The position numbers and the translations under genes were made by a program. Shown in pieces: positions 24,252 to 37,850 of a stretch of 64,000 nucleotides of DNA. The notes beneath the pieces are model-generated. The model saw only the letters and a program-made list of their open reading frames with translations, ran no database searches and was not told where the DNA came from. Source of the stretch: Drosophila persimilis (taxonomy: Eukaryota; Arthropoda; Insecta; Diptera; Drosophilidae); NCBI RefSeq assembly GCF_003286085.1, contig NW_020825312.1, forward strand, positions 5,828,001 to 5,892,000, written 5' to 3'. Numbering within the stretch: position 1 is the first letter of the stretch; every line of letters starts with the position of its first letter.

Positions 24252-27200
24252 AATGGTTCCGTTAGCCTTTGTTGCAGTCCTGGAAAATGGAAAATGCCGG
24301 AGATGGGAATCACAATGCTCCAAAGTAGCAGCTAACCTTTTTTTTCTTTCCGTTGCTGGGTTAAACACTAGTAACACATCCGATGATGTTCGGGTTCGTT
24401 GATGTTTTAATTTTAATGAGGACGTTGCTTGGTAATTCGGTAATTGATACTTTTTCCAGTGCAAAAACGTAACTGTTCGCCTGAGGGGACCAAAGCTGAA
24501 TGGGGCTTCGGCTTAAAGTCCTTAAAGTTTAACAAAATATCCTTTGTAGTGGACAGAATTGGAGTACCTATGACTCTTAGGGTTAGTAAACGCCATTCCT
24601 TGAGGATGGATAGCTACATATCTGTAGTAAGCCAATAAATATTGGCTTTCATTCAAAGATTTTTCCCCAGTGCAATTTCGATTTAATTTGAATTTTTCAT
24701 TCGATAAAAGAGAAGGCAAGAAAGGCTTCCGATTCGCCCATGGAGTCAATGGGATTTCCCGTAATGCCGGAACGGATTAATGGTCTATGGCGGATGTATT
24801 TTGTTGGCTAATGCTTTGCTCATATTTCCGGATCCCTTTTTTGACCAGCGACTGGACAATGCACTGCCTCTCGGGTGTGGGTGTGGGTGGGGGTGCGTGT
24901 ATGTGTGCCTGGGGCATCATTAGGCTCATATGTCGTCATCTATTGGATGCACACGGAACTAATGAATTTTTCATAAATCCCAACCACCGTGGTGCGCCGT
25001 GCTGTCAAGGGTTGATTCCTGGGGTGGCTTTTCCCGAAACTCGAGTCCTCGCCCCCTGCCCACCAAATTTTGGGCTCTGTGTTTTGCTGTTGGTCTGCGT
25101 TTGACACAAAAACCAGATTAAAAGATTATGTTCCAAATTAACTTGAGGGCGAGCTGTCGAAGGCCCGGCGAAAAACGCGAGAGCCTCCTTCGAATCGTGT
25201 TTTAAATTTCTAGACTCTAATGATAGTCGTGTCTCCTCCACGGCACTCTCTGCGATTCCGATCGGAAGGGCAAAAAGATTGCTGAATGGATCTGCGAACG
25301 GACCCCGTAATTGATTGCCCTCAGGAAAATGGGGCGTAAAGCAATCTAAAAATATGACCACGCCCACTGATTTGATTATTAGCCAGATGGACGAACATAC
25401 GAGTGCGTATTACCACGCTGCTTTATGGCCTTGACGGGACGAATGGAAATGGAAATGGCAATGGCAAAATGTTCAGAGGGGAGAATCGGGGATGCGGATG
25501 GTGGTTGCACTTGCAGCTGCGATTCCTATGGCCTCTGGCCTCTGGCGGGCCGTCTAATTCAATTTATTCCATTTCGAATCGGAATCGGGCGCTGGGAAAA
25601 ATCAGAGAGACAGCGACCGAGGGATACAGGGACCTGCGGTATGGCCACGTGGCTGGAAGGACGATGACCCGCTGCGATTTTTCGATTTCGGCATTTCTGT
25701 GTTTCAGGGGTTTTCGGTCTTCGTCTGTAGGCAATTTCCGCTATTAGCTCGATTGGTTTTATTGCCACACTTCTGGCAAATATTAAAAAATCTCCCCCCG
25801 CCCAGCAGGTGGCCGTGGGAGGGCGCCAGATTAAACTATAATTTTCCAGTTTTCTCTTCGTTTTTCCTTAGAGCTGCATAATCCTTTGGCAAACACCACA
25901 CCCCACCCCAGCCCAGCCCAATCCTCCCTCCCATTTGCTGGGCTCGGGCTCAAGCTCAAGCAGCAGCCGTCGTCACTCGACAAACACAATTAATAAGCGC
26001 TTGGAAAAATGTTTGAGGCGCTTATCGCGCGTCGCTTTCATGCCTCCCATCCAATACCAATACCAACACCAGCCAGCAGCCAACGCCCACCTCCTTCCTC
26101 CTACCTTCTCCTGAAAAGACGAAATGACGAGCAGGCAAAAAAGGAAAGCCGAAAGAGTTTCCCAGGCAAAAGTCGAAAGCCGAAAGCCGACCAGGCAATG
26201 CTCTCCAAGTGAAGGGAATCGAATGATTCTATGAGTGAAACGATCTACATCTCATTCGTGGCTCGTAGTTATGTATGTTGCAGATACAAGTGACGGTCCC
26301 TTCCATCTCCTCCTGCCAGGAAAGGGTATGTGCACGTGTGCCTGTATACCCTCCAGGATTCCGGGGCGCCCCTATGGACATCCTGGTCGATGGCTGTGTG
26401 GGTGCGTACGGGTATGCTTGTGTCTGTGTCTGCGCCTGTGTGTGTGTGTGTGTGTAAATAATTAATCTAGAAGTGACAGCAATTAAAGGCGCTTTTCAAA
26501 CTTGCCAAAACTGTAAATATTTAATAAGGCCCATAAACAGGGAAAACGCAGCCAAAGGAGAGACAGACTCGAGTGGGTGGTGGGTGGTAGCTGGTGCTGT
26601 GCGGTGAGGGGTGGCTGTGGGTGTGGGTGTGGGCTGATGCCTTTGTCAAACAAAACGGCGTGCGGCATTTGCTGATAATGACGTAGCCGTCTTCTGCCTC
26701 TTGTTGTCGCCGTGGCTGTTGCTGTTGCTGTTGCCGCTGGTGTGGTGGCATCGCAAAATTATCAACTCAACGGCTGCACAAAAAGAAAGAGAAGCAGCGC
26801 AAACAGAAACAAAAAAAAGCAAAAAAGGTGGAAAAGGGGGAGAGCAGGGACAGCGGAAAGACCCATGGCACCACCACACCAGACCGTGGCAGAAAATCGA
26901 CCCTTAATAACATTAATTCCGCCGTCATAACAAAAATTTAGCATGCCCCAAACCCAGCCCAGGCCGCTGCCGCCTGGCATCGCATCGTCGACGGATGAGG
27001 ATGAGGATGAGACAGAGTGTCGAGAAGGAGGGAAAAGGCGAAAGGAAAATGCTTTGATCATTGCCAGTCGCCGCCGTTGCCGTGGCTGTTGCTGCTGCTG
27101 CTGCTGCCACCACCCACGCCCACGCCTACATCCACATCCACATCCACATCCATGTCCATGGCTTCGGCTGCGGCCTCGGCATCGGCATCGGCCCCGCCCT

Positions 27201-29775
27201 TTGGCGGTTTGCCGGATTCAAGTTTTGGTTCTTGCTGCTCCCTCGGGGGGTTATTAGTCGCTTCAGCGGCATCGGCAGCGTCAGCGGCAGCGGCGTGGCT
27301 GCATAGAGGGGGTGGCGGGAGGGGTGCTTTGCTCTCGGTTTCATTTTTATTCCTGTAGAATCGTTTGCAATGAGAGCGCGAAACTGATACAGCGACTCCC
27401 TTCATCGCCCCCGCCCCCCCCTGCCGCTCGAAGGCAAATTCCTTTAGCAGATCATTAACCTTTCGTCGTGCCGTAAAAATAGACAAATATATACCCATAG
27501 CTGTGTCTCTGGAATCCTGAGCCTCTTTAGATGGAACCCTTATCCTTTACATCGAAATACGAATCTTCTGTGTATTCTATAATCTCTCTTCTTTCCATCT
27601 GCGACTGCCATCTGTTTCCCCCCCCCCCCGTTTCTCTGCCATTCTTCCAGTTCTTCCTCTCAGCTGTGACGTGTGAATGATCTCCATGAAAGATCAGTCT
27701 CGGAGTCGAAGTACCCCCCGTACTACAGGAAATTTTGCGCAAAAATCTGGAAAAATACAAAGGCAAAGGAGAACAGAAATAAAAACGAAAATAAATCGAG
27801 TATAAAAAAATGGTTCGAGGGGTTGGTGGGTGACGTTGCGTTGCTGCCGCCGCTTGCATATCGTTTGACAGCGTTTTTGGCATTGCACCCTTGTCACTCT
27901 TCCGCTGTCGCCTCCCCACCCCCACACCTTTACCTCGCCCTGTGCATTCTTCTCTGCCCTGTCTCTCCCTCGGCGTGCCGTGCGGTTCGCTTGTTGCTCT
28001 TACGCTCGATAAAAATTGCTCATATTTGTCTGTGTCTGTGTGTGCGTTTGCGTTTTCCCCCTGCGGGCGTGATTACCTGCCATCCTACCCCTCTCTATCG
28101 CTTTCGCTTTCCCCCCCCTTCGAGATTGTCCTGGTCCTGTCCTGGACTAAAAGCAGCAGAAAAGAGAAAATTTAATAAAAGCGCAAATTAATTTTGCGTC
28201 CAACCCTCACTCCTGTTCGCTCTTCGCTCTTCTCTCGCTTTCTTCCCTGTCTTCTTCTTCTGGCTCTACTTCTACTTTGGCTTTCTCCCGCTCCCCCTCC
28301 CTCGCCCTGCTTTCTGCTTTCTCCATTCTGTAGTTAGATACAAGTTTCGGTTGCTGCTGTTTGTGTTTTGCTAAAAGTTTTTCCCTTCGTTTATTTTCGC
28401 CGCTTCGCTTTTCTTTTCGCTGGTTTTTTTCTTTTTCTTTTTTTCCTTTTTCCTTTTTCGTGTATTTTTTCGTTGTCGAGAGTTTGCGTTTGGCGCTGGC
28501 TGGCGCTTAATTTATGGTCTCTGGGGCGCTGTCTACAGATTTATGCATAATTTGTAAATGAAAGTCAGAAACTAATTAAATTGATTTGCCCCCACCGCCG
28601 CCATCACCGCCGCCGCCTCCAGCGACAGCCCGTTTCCCCCCAAAACTGCTCCTGTCTCTCTTTGTGCTGTGTGCCGTTCTCCTTCTTTTTTGGCCCTGGG
28701 TTTTCCTTCGGATGCTTCTTTTGGTTCGGTTTGTTTTTGATTTGCTGCCTCTTTTGTCTTGTGCGGTCTCCAGAGAGGAGGCCAAACGATGGCCAAAGGA
28801 TGTCTAAGGATGGTGGATTCTCGCGGGACTGCTTTATGGCTAGCCTGAAATACACAGATACCGATATCGAAGTGATGGGGAAATCAATAATGGAATGATA
28901 TGAAGGGGTTATGAAAAAGGTCCTGCCACATGTAGGCATATTTGATTCCACTTAATCGCTCCTGAATTCCGATAGATCCCATCCAAATTGATGGGCTCCT
29001 TCCGTTCGTTCATTCAGGAGTTTTATATCATATCCGAGCACTGAGTGGACGATTTCCCCTCCGCCATTCAGAGCAAACAACAACGAAATGCTAAACAAAT
29101 TTGATGAACAGTCTTCGTGGGCGGGGGCGGGGGGTGGGGGTTGCCTCCTTTGCCTTCCTTCCCTTGAATTTTCCCCAGAGCCCGATCGAGCCTGAAGGCC
29201 ATTGAACGTTTTGTTGCGAAACTTTTCAATGGATTGCAGTGGCAGTGGCAGTGGCAGGGGCACACACACACGCACACATATGTAGACACAGAATCTGTAC
29301 TACAGATACAGATACACACAGTCATACGCTTCCAATGGAAGTGGAACAAAACTATGAATTTCGCTTTTCTGCCCTGCATGGCATTGTTGGGTTAAGCCCA
29401 TGTCCCTACCCTATCCGACCCTCCTCACGTCACCCCCCTCCGCTCATAGGTCCTCAGGTCTCACGTTGGATGTCGGTTTCATCAGATTCGTGCCTTACAA
29501 AGCGAAAACTAACAAAACGCCCACCAAAAACGTGATTTTCGCAAAATTTTCACACACACACACACATAAAGAAAGTTTTGAAGAATAAAAGGGATGGGAG
29601 GGAAAAGGAGTGAAGAGAAGAGAGGGGAAGCGAAGAGGGAACATGAGGTCTAGGGGAAACGTACGATAGATCCAAACAAAATTACACGTTGTGTGCGAGG
29701 CGGCGCTGAAAACGTGCTAGAAAAATGAAGCGCGAAATCAATAATAACACACAGAGAGAGATGGCAACAGCCACG

Positions 29776-29778
<3 letters not shown>

Positions 29779-29827
<49 letters not shown>

Positions 29828-29832
29828 AGAGA
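29779..29832. repeat. GA dinucleotide tract
   Basis: About 20 uninterrupted GA units (29779-29817) and a GGGAGAGGGAGAGAGA tail. GA repeats on the Drosophila X are bound by GAGA factor and CLAMP and form the core of MSL recognition elements. Whether this tract has such a role is not visible from sequence. Confidence 0.85.
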
Positions 29833-32800
29833 CAAAAGGCCAAATAGGTGAACAACAAACTGTGGCAAAGGGCTACGTGCAACATTAACATCTGCAACGG
29901 CAACAGCAACGGCATCCAAATCAGTGCCAGAGCCAGGGCCAGAGCCCAGCGCATTGTCCTGTCACGCACTCTAATGCAGCTATAATGGGCCCTGAGAGCA
30001 AGTGAGCGGAGAGAAGCGGATTGCAAGCGAGGGATGGAGAGGGCGAGGGGTTGGGAAGTGTTGGGCGGAATATGCGGCGGAGTTGATTGATTTGTTCCCG
30101 GCTACAGGCTACTGCGAAAACACGACCTCAGATTCATTCCCGAAATGAGATTAAAAAAGGAATCTAATCAAGACACCGATCTGTTGCAGCACTTACAAAC
30201 AAAACTCTCTCCAACACTTGCCAAAACTCTCTTCCATTTATAAATCTAAGACAAAAAGCAGCAAACGAAAAACTAAAGTCACTTTTCAACACTTAAAGCA
30301 CTTACTGCATACCCACCAAAAATACTGAACACTTTCAGCCACTTAACAATGGACAAATCAATGCCTTGAACAGGTGATTATATTTCAATGGGGAAGTGCA
30401 GTGTTTTAGTTCAATTTCGAGCATTTGTTTTGTTCTTTTCGCCCCCCATTTAATACTGGTTTTTGTTTTATCCGAATTCCAAAAACATTTAAAGAGACCC
30501 GATGTGTATCTGTGTGTGTTTCGTGGCTCAGCTTAAAACTGAATTTATTATCGCCTGCCCCACACACAGCCAGAGACGGAAGGCACACAAAATTGAATAA
30601 AGGAAGAACGTTTTGTATTGTTGTTGTTGTTTTTGATTGCAAATGAAATGAATATTATTTGATTGAATAACAAAACAAAAAAAAAAAAACACTTGGCAAA
30701 AAATAATTGCCAGCAATCTTTGTTGTGCGCTGCTTTTAAATCCAAATTAAATTAAACAATCAACCATACACACACACACACACAGTGAAAGAGAGAGACA
30801 GAGAGAGAGAGAGATGGAGAGTCGCCCAGTGGCGACAACAAAATGCCTTTTTTTGTGGGTTTCAAAATGCGATGCACGCTGAAAAGTATGCAATGGTTTT
30901 TTTGCCCCGTCTGCACTTGCACTTGTCGCATTCTGCGTGTGGCACAACTTTCGTCCGAGTGTCGAGTGGTGCACAGGGATCGGGTGCATGGGGCTCTGCT
31001 GCGGTTGGTCAACACCAATAATAATGGCAGCAATATACACACTGCCACGCACACACACACGCACACACACACAAAACAATGGGATAGAGCAGGACACTCA
31101 CAAACTGCTGGCAAATGCATGCACAGGAAGCATTTGTAATGCCGCCAGCAGCGCGAGGAAATTTTACTGCGACCCCACCATGGCCCCAAAGACACTTCCT
31201 GCTGCCTGGCTTTCCCCTTCATTGCCACCCCTCAGCTACTGCTGCTGGTCAAGAGCACCATTCGCATTTCGATTGGAACTTTTGAGCACCCCTTAGAGGA
31301 TTAAAGACTTTAAACATAATTCAGAGACTTTGAGAACTTCGACTGCAAGTAGATCCGAGCACCTTTTGCTTAAGACTGAGTCTGCTCTTAAGAAGCTCCA
31401 CCTTTCCTGCACTCATGTGGAAGAACCCATAGCAATGGCCGCCTTCGAGGGTATCCCCACAGCCAGGCCACAAAATACGCTGCGTGTCCTGCCAGCGAGG
31501 AGACGGAAGCGGCAGGCGGCAGGCGGCCGGCAGCCGGCAGCAGGAGCCCTACCCACAGGGCCGCTTGGCAGACTGTTTATGGTTTTTGGCTACAACTTAA
31601 TTTAAATTGTTTAATTCTATTATTGTTGCTAATAAATCACAGGCACAGCTTGCGCTGTTCGCTGGCTGGCTTAGCATTTGCTAAGCGCCACAAAACACAC
31701 ACGCACACGCACACGCACACATACTTAGATACTTGCACACATAGATACAGATACACATTTGTCTTGTGCCGCCTGCTGCCGCCTGCTGCTGCTTTGGCTG
31801 CTGCTCCTGCGGCTGTTGGTGTTGTAAGCGGCTTTCGCACTCATTTGGCACTGGCACTGGCACTGGCCCTGGCCCTGGCCCTGCCCTGCGCTCTCGCTGT
31901 GGTTCTCTCTGGCCCCGGGGGTCCCATTCATTGTTTCGTGTTGCATATTTTCAGGCGCCCAGCCACATGACCCACTCCCCACCCTTCCCCCCGCCATAAA
32001 TTACACTGATCTGGTTGCTTTTTGGCCCCGGGGCCCGAACTTTTGTTAATAACTCGTAAATTTGCAGCTTGATTTTTGGTTACATTTTGAACAACAAACA
32101 AAAACAAAGCTACAGAACGCTACAGCCCATGCAAATCTCTTTCGCAAAAGTGCCAGATTGGAGTGCAGTTCATTCGGCGGTGGAGCCGATTCCCAATGCA
32201 TCGCATTCTCCGAATTTCCAAAAATCTCAAAATAAAAAAAAAGCAATACAAATTTTCAATAGCCGAAAAAAGAGAAAAACCCGTACCGCACCGCACCGCA
32301 CGGCACACACAAAAACCGCATGTCAAATGCAGGCCAGACCCCGAAACCGAGGACGAGGAGGAGGACGAGGAGGACTCGGGAGAGAGTGCGGAAGGAGGAC
32401 CAGAGGCAGCAGCGGCCGCTAGTGGGCGTGGAGTGGAGTGGAGCTTGACCAGCCAGCGACCGCTTGACATGGCCATAAATAACAAAGCCAAAATGGCGGC
32501 AGCTCAGAGCCAAAACCAAAACCAAACCAAACCAAACCGAACCGAACCAAACCAAAGCGAGAGCCAAATGTGATATGTCAAATGCACTCGACAGCAGCTG
32601 ACGATGGGACTCGACGCGACTCGACAATGATGCTGCCGCCGCTGGGGCACTGGGACGGGAACGAGAACGGGAACGGGGACCGTACTCGTATAAAAATAAG
32701 CACTGGAATAGATAAGCTCGACGGGCGTAGCGGGTTAAACAGTGCTGCCTTTGACGCGACTGTACTTGGCAAGCAAAAGTTTCATTGCATCAAAGCCGGC

Positions 32801-34223
32801 AGATAGCCTTTCATGCAACATTTGCATGACTTCGCGGAAGAGACTTCAAGGCTGCCTTTGCCCCCATTCCATCACGCTGAGACTGCACCATGGAAATAAT
32901 TGGATGAGTTCTCCAAAACCGAGATAAATACTTGCCCCTCAGTCTCTCTCGCTGTCAAGGAAAAGATACTTTTAGAAAACATTTACGACAAAAGATGGCA
33001 GAGATTGCCTTTGAGGCAGCTGTACTTTGCAAGAAATTACCTTTGAGGCAACTTCGCTTCGTCTTCTATTCTTAATGAGATATCATTTATTTAAAGTGTG
33101 GCCAGAGGGCGGTGGGACTGGGACGTTCTTGCCCCGCAATGGGTGTGCACTCCCAGCACAGTTTTCAAATATTTTTGCATAAAATCTTTGAAAAGTTCTT
33201 TGTAACTTCGCTCCCTTTGAGCCCTGACCAAAGCAAACGATTCTCTTGGGCCTTTGTGGCGACTGTACTTGGCCCAGAAAGTGCACTGAATTGTGTCAGG
33301 CATTTTTCTGGAATGCTTCCAATATTTTTGGCTCAGTTGTCGACAGCTCCGTTGCGTCCTTGGAACGCACATGTACACGCACACGCACACGCACTCCCCG
33401 CTCGCCTTTGTGTTTGGGTGTGTGTGTGTGTGTGTCCGCAAAAATGTTTTCGAGAAATAACAAAAAGGGCAGCAGCAATTTGTGCTGCATACTTGCGGGC
33501 GGCGCCTGAAAATGGCATCCACAAAGTGTGGCACGGCATGGCCGACACACAGTAGCTGCCAGCAAAAAGAGGCAACAATGGCGAGCAGTTATCGAGCGCT
33601 AGCAGCACTGCATTTCCGCTTAATGTTGAGCGATAATAAAACACAAACAACGGCCGGCGGCCACCAGGAAGGGAAGGGAAGGGACGGGCAGAGATGGGAA
33701 GGAAAGGGATAATGAAAACTCTCACCATACAATGACTGGGCTGCAGACCAGACCAGACCAGGCCAGACCCTACCCTACCCGACCAGAACCGACCCACTCA
33801 CATATGCATTGATTTATGTTTTTTAATTTAAAATTTCCGCATCACTTAACCGCTGAAAATAATAATGATAACAGCAGCGGCAGCGGCAGTGGCAGCAGCA
33901 ACAATAAGCCTTTGTCCACAAGGATGAGATTTAAATATTGCGGGAAAAGCGGAGGAAGGACGGCGGAGGATGGAGGACGAAGGAATTTGCGAATGTAGGA
34001 CGAAAACTTGTGCACATGTTTTAATTTCCGTATTACAAGCGCTTCTCCCATTCGCATTCTATCTCTCTCTCTCTCTGCCTGGGAAAAGTCTCCGAAAAAA
34101 TACAGAGAATCTCCTCCATCACTCCAGCACTCCACCACTTCAGCTCAACCAGTAGACCACCCACATTACTCGTACTCCATGCACTCCACTCACTGATTGT
34201 CCATTTCTCTTTTGCCATTTCAG

Positions 34224-34553
34224 ATTGGGCGGCCACCCACAACAGATGCCACAAAGTATGTCAACTGGCAGCAACACAATCGGCCATGGCGGCATCGATC
34301 GCGGTGGCGTCGTCATGCCCATGGGCGCCGGCACAATGCCCGTCGGTGTGGGCGGTGTGGGTCAAGTGGGCGGCGGCGTTGGCGTCGGCGGCGGCGGCGG
34401 TGGTCCCAATGCCAACGTCGGGCCACCGGGCAGCGGCAATGGGGGACCCCATTGCCAGATAAGCGGCTCACAGCCGTTGGTCATGCCCGGATTCCCATTG
34501 CGTAATTCCCACTCAACGCATGCACCGCATTATTCGCCATATTCGCCATCCAG
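34224..34553 (+). CDS. Ten-a: Ten-a exon: cytoplasmic, Gly-rich segment just before the membrane
   Basis: The acceptor tttgccatttcag ends at 34223 and the donor cag|gtaagc begins at 34554. The first base closes a split codon; the frame from 34225 reads [12 protein letters not shown] and ends SPYSPS plus two bases of an Arg codon completed by the TM exon at 36390. The 110 residues form the end of the intracellular domain: a Gly/Val-rich stretch ([19 protein letters not shown]) encoded by GGC-rich simple sequence, then a Ser/Pro/His/Tyr-rich part. No catalytic motif is present, as expected for a teneurin cytoplasmic tail. In-frame ATGs at 34246 and 34258 could start a shorter isoform if an upstream exon were non-coding. 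The N-terminal coding exon is not identified, so this entry is partial. Confidence 0.85.
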
Positions 34554-36389
34554 GTAAGCAGACAGACCCAGTCCCAGTTCCAGTCCCTGTCCCAGTCCCC
34601 GTCCGAGTACCCCTTTAACCCATTAACACATGCCTCCCTGCAACACGAGTTGAATGCCGCGGGTGCAACTCCAATCCCCAGAATTCAAGTTAAATTGAGT
34701 GTTCGCTCTGGTTCGTGGCCCTCCGATATGACTTCCAGTCCACCGATTTAATTCAGGCGCAGGCCTCGGGCGCCACATTCTCCGTTTTAATGGCGGTCTC
34801 ATCCGATGAGTGCGAAGATTAAATCAGACCCTGTTTCCCCTTCCCACTGCTTGATGTTCCTGCAGCCTCTAAGCCGTTGCAAAACCCTCCCAAAGGGAAG
34901 GGAAAACACCTGGCTATGGAAAGATCCGACTTGGTCTTTGCTTCAGTCTACTGTTCTTCCAGAGTGTCTTCAAGCAGCGGTGCTTCCAGCCCGTAAAGGC
35001 GCAGCAGAACCTTCAAGCGACTTGTCTTGAGGTCTATCGCCTTTGACGTTAACAGGGCCAATGAGTGTTTTAGGCGGCGGACCTTGCTGCCACAAAGAAA
35101 TGCCCAAAGACGTGGGAGAAAACGGAGAACTGCACGTGCCACACGTAGCACTGCCTGCCACTCAACGGGTGCCTTGCCCTGAAAAATATTCAAATTAAAT
35201 TGAAATCGTTGTGTAGATATAGTGCATGCAGGCAATACACACAATACATATGTATTCAGAGTCCAAATCATTGGTTTTTTGGTAGGGTCGGTAGGGGTGG
35301 AGGGGGAAAAACCATGTGGGAACGACCTTCCTTTGCTGGGATCACTCCTAGAGTTGCTCATAGTTGAACAATGCAGGGGGTCCTCGTCCGCCAGCTCCTT
35401 GATTTATTTTGCTCCATAGCCCAGGGGGATGGCTTCGTTGGGGAGGAGGGGGGCTGCACCTGTCCTTTGAGAGAGGATATTGAGTGAGTTGAGTCACCTT
35501 TGGGAGTGGCTCGAGTCAGCCTCCCTCGAGGGAGGAGAGGGACCCTGTCCTCTGGGCACTTTCGAGTCTAACCCAATTCTGGCCAAGTTACGAAAGTTTC
35601 GCCAACTCAAGAATTGTTAATTCCCTTTAAGCCACCCCACCCCACTCGCATTTCCTTCAACTTTTACGCAATTAGACGAAGGGAGGGCGGGAGGAGGGCC
35701 AAGACCAGCGCCGAAAGACAGCTCTGGAGGCCGGAGGCGACTGCCACTAAGAGTAGTATGTGTGATTAACACCAACACCGTTCCGTAACGGTGGTTCTAG
35801 TGCCGAGTGGTGGGTGCTGGGTGGCTGGGTGGCTGTTTCGAGGGATTGGGTGCATAATTTTGCATGCGTTTCGCCATTCGTTTCGTTTCGTTTGGGTTCG
35901 GGGGTTTCGTGGGGATTTGGAGCGGGAGGGGGACCTGCTACCTATATTAAAAAAGTTGCCAGCCGTTGCAGCAGCAGTAGCCGTGGCCAACAGTTTGACA
36001 AACTCATTGGCGTACTAACTCTTGCTTGTTGCGAGACCCAGTCCCAGGCCCCATTCTGTTTGTGCATGTGCATGTGTGTGTGGGGCTGGATGTGGGGTGG
36101 GGGGTGTGGGGTTTGTGTGTTGTTTGGTTTGGTTTGTTTTTGTGGTCCTTGTGACATGTCAAGCGTCTAAAGCCACAGGACGAGCCAAGGCAGCAGCAGC
36201 AGCAGCATCAGCAGCCGAGTCATCCAGATGACGGGGCTTTAGCCGTGTGTCTTGCGGTTTCTCCTCATCGCTCATCGCCCATCACCCTCCCTCTGTTTGC
36301 CCGTTTTGTTAATTACAAATGCATTTCACAGTTTGTTTAAGCCCCACTCACTCTCTCCCGCTCTCTCCCGCTCTTTGTCTCGTCCACAG
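34554..36389 (+). other. Ten-a: Ten-a intron (phase 2)
   Basis: This 1.8-kb intron has a GTAAGC donor and a CT-rich tract ending in CCACAG. It contains a minus-strand open frame with a strong splice-acceptor-like sequence (34948-35178), described in the findings. Otherwise I see only simple sequence. Confidence 0.8.
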
Positions 36390-36496
36390 GTTTCACATAG
36401 ATAAGCGCTGTCAGCACCGATGTTCCTGGAAATGCTTGAGCATCGCCTTAATATTCGTATCCGTCGTCCTAACCGCCATGTTGGCATACTTTGCAG
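36390..36496 (+). CDS. Ten-a: Ten-a exon: juxtamembrane cysteines and transmembrane helix
   Basis: The acceptor cgtccacag ends at 36389 and the donor gcag|gtaagc starts at 36497. The exon completes an Arg codon and reads [14 protein letters not shown], then the hydrophobic helix [20 protein letters not shown] and Ala. This is the single signal-anchor of a type II membrane protein, with the basic, Cys-containing side in the cytoplasm and the following sequence outside the cell. Three cysteines (CQHRCSWKC) at the inner face could be palmitoylated; this is inference. The sequence is what I remember for Ten-a and differs from the Ten-m anchor, and it is the main basis for the gene name. The exon ends in phase 1. 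Confidence 0.92.
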
Positions 36497-36741
36497 GTAA
36501 GCATACATACCCATACACCCATACACCCATCCATATATATATATATATGTATATATCGTCGTACTTTGCGATTAAACGGCAAAAACGGACCCCTGTCCGC
36601 GGATGCCGAAGCGGATGTCTGTGTATGTGTGTGTGTGGACTGTCATAATGCCAACATAGTTAATGAAAAATACACACACACACACAGGGGCAAATATTCG
36701 CTTAGTTCCACACTCACCCAAACAATCGTATTCCGAGTGCT

Positions 36742-36769
36742 CATACATACATACATACATACATACATA
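36742..36769. repeat. CATA tetranucleotide repeat
   Basis: About seven tandem CATA units read directly. Confidence 0.9.
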
Positions 36770-37850
36770 AGTGCAACGTGCTACAAACGTAGCGATAACA
36801 AGGCAAATACATCAAAGTGTTTGCTTTACATTAGCGTTAAATGGTGTTAACATGTTAACACACACACTCGCACACACTCGCACACACAACTTGAACGCTT
36901 GTTGTTAATTGATAAATGTGCCAACTCTTAAGGTGTTGAGTGGTGTGGCGGGGAGGGGGGGTGGCATCTACTACAATTGACAAGCAATTAGAAACCGCAT
37001 CGCAAACCCCAGACCCCAGACCCCAGACACCAGACACCTGGCATTCCCTGGCCATCCCGCTGCCATCAAACAAACCACCAGATCGGTGATTGGATATCGA
37101 CGTCTCTGCCTCTGGGAAAACCCCAAAAATCATTTTATAGCCCCGATGCGGTGCCTGCGGCAATGCATACTTTCTGACAGCCTTGTGGTTGTGGTCCCAC
37201 TCGGAAATTTGAATTTTCTTCTGCAGCAGGAGCTGCAGCAGTCAATGGTGTATTACCACGGAGCCATTATTTCCATTCAAATGGTGTCTATCTTAAGGAG
37301 GATAATCCTTCGCTTAAGTCTTATCCTTTTAGCCTGATTTGGTGGGAAGGTCTCCGCATTTCATCTAGTATGATACCTGAACCTGCCTCAATGGATCCCT
37401 TCACTTCAGTTCAGTTCGGTTCGGTTCAGTTGAAGTTCCATTGAGCTCCATCTGAGAGAAGGAAGTTCCTCCATCTCCTGTTGTGTCCTGCGTCCTGTTT
37501 TCTGTTTTCCTGTTTTTACTTACAACTTGGGAAATTAAACACGTTTTCTGTCGCTTGCTCTCCTGCTCCTGCTCCTGCTCCCTTCCAAATTATATTTACA
37601 GGTCAATTTAATTTATTTTTTCTCTCCGTTTTTTGGCCAACTCTGTCGCTGTCGCTGTCACTGGCTATGGCTATGGCCCCTGACATTCCACCGTGTTTGT
37701 CTGTTGTTTTCCTCTGGCTTGTTCCTTCCGTGCGAGAAGCGTTCGGCAAAAACTTTGCACATTAAAATATGTAAATTTTAATTTGAAACAAAAGGGTTGA
37801 CGTGGCAGCCCCGCCAACCGTTGACGGCAATGGCGACGATGACGACGCCT

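Larger units (their letters stand above)
15007..34223. other. Long non-coding stretch before the first recognised Ten-a exon
   Basis: I find no exon I can defend in these 19 kb. The first 150 bases may hold the 5' UTR and promoter of the minus-strand Tom20-like gene. The rest is AT-rich sequence mixed with CT-rich tracts, microsatellites and repeated GGGACT-type hexamers (for example 16305-16358, 20276-20304, 21353-21395, 22318-22362, 24222-24251). The Ten-a exon at 34224 starts with the last base of a split codon, so at least one upstream coding exon must exist. I could not identify it here, and it may lie left of the window. Confidence 0.5.

Noticed and set aside
32163..32573. 136-codon frame with an acidic DEEEDEED stretch and Ala run
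   Set aside because: The acidic part is encoded by GAGGAC repeats, the ends are repetitive (Asn-Gln and Thr-Glu-Pro-Asn) and no family is recognised.
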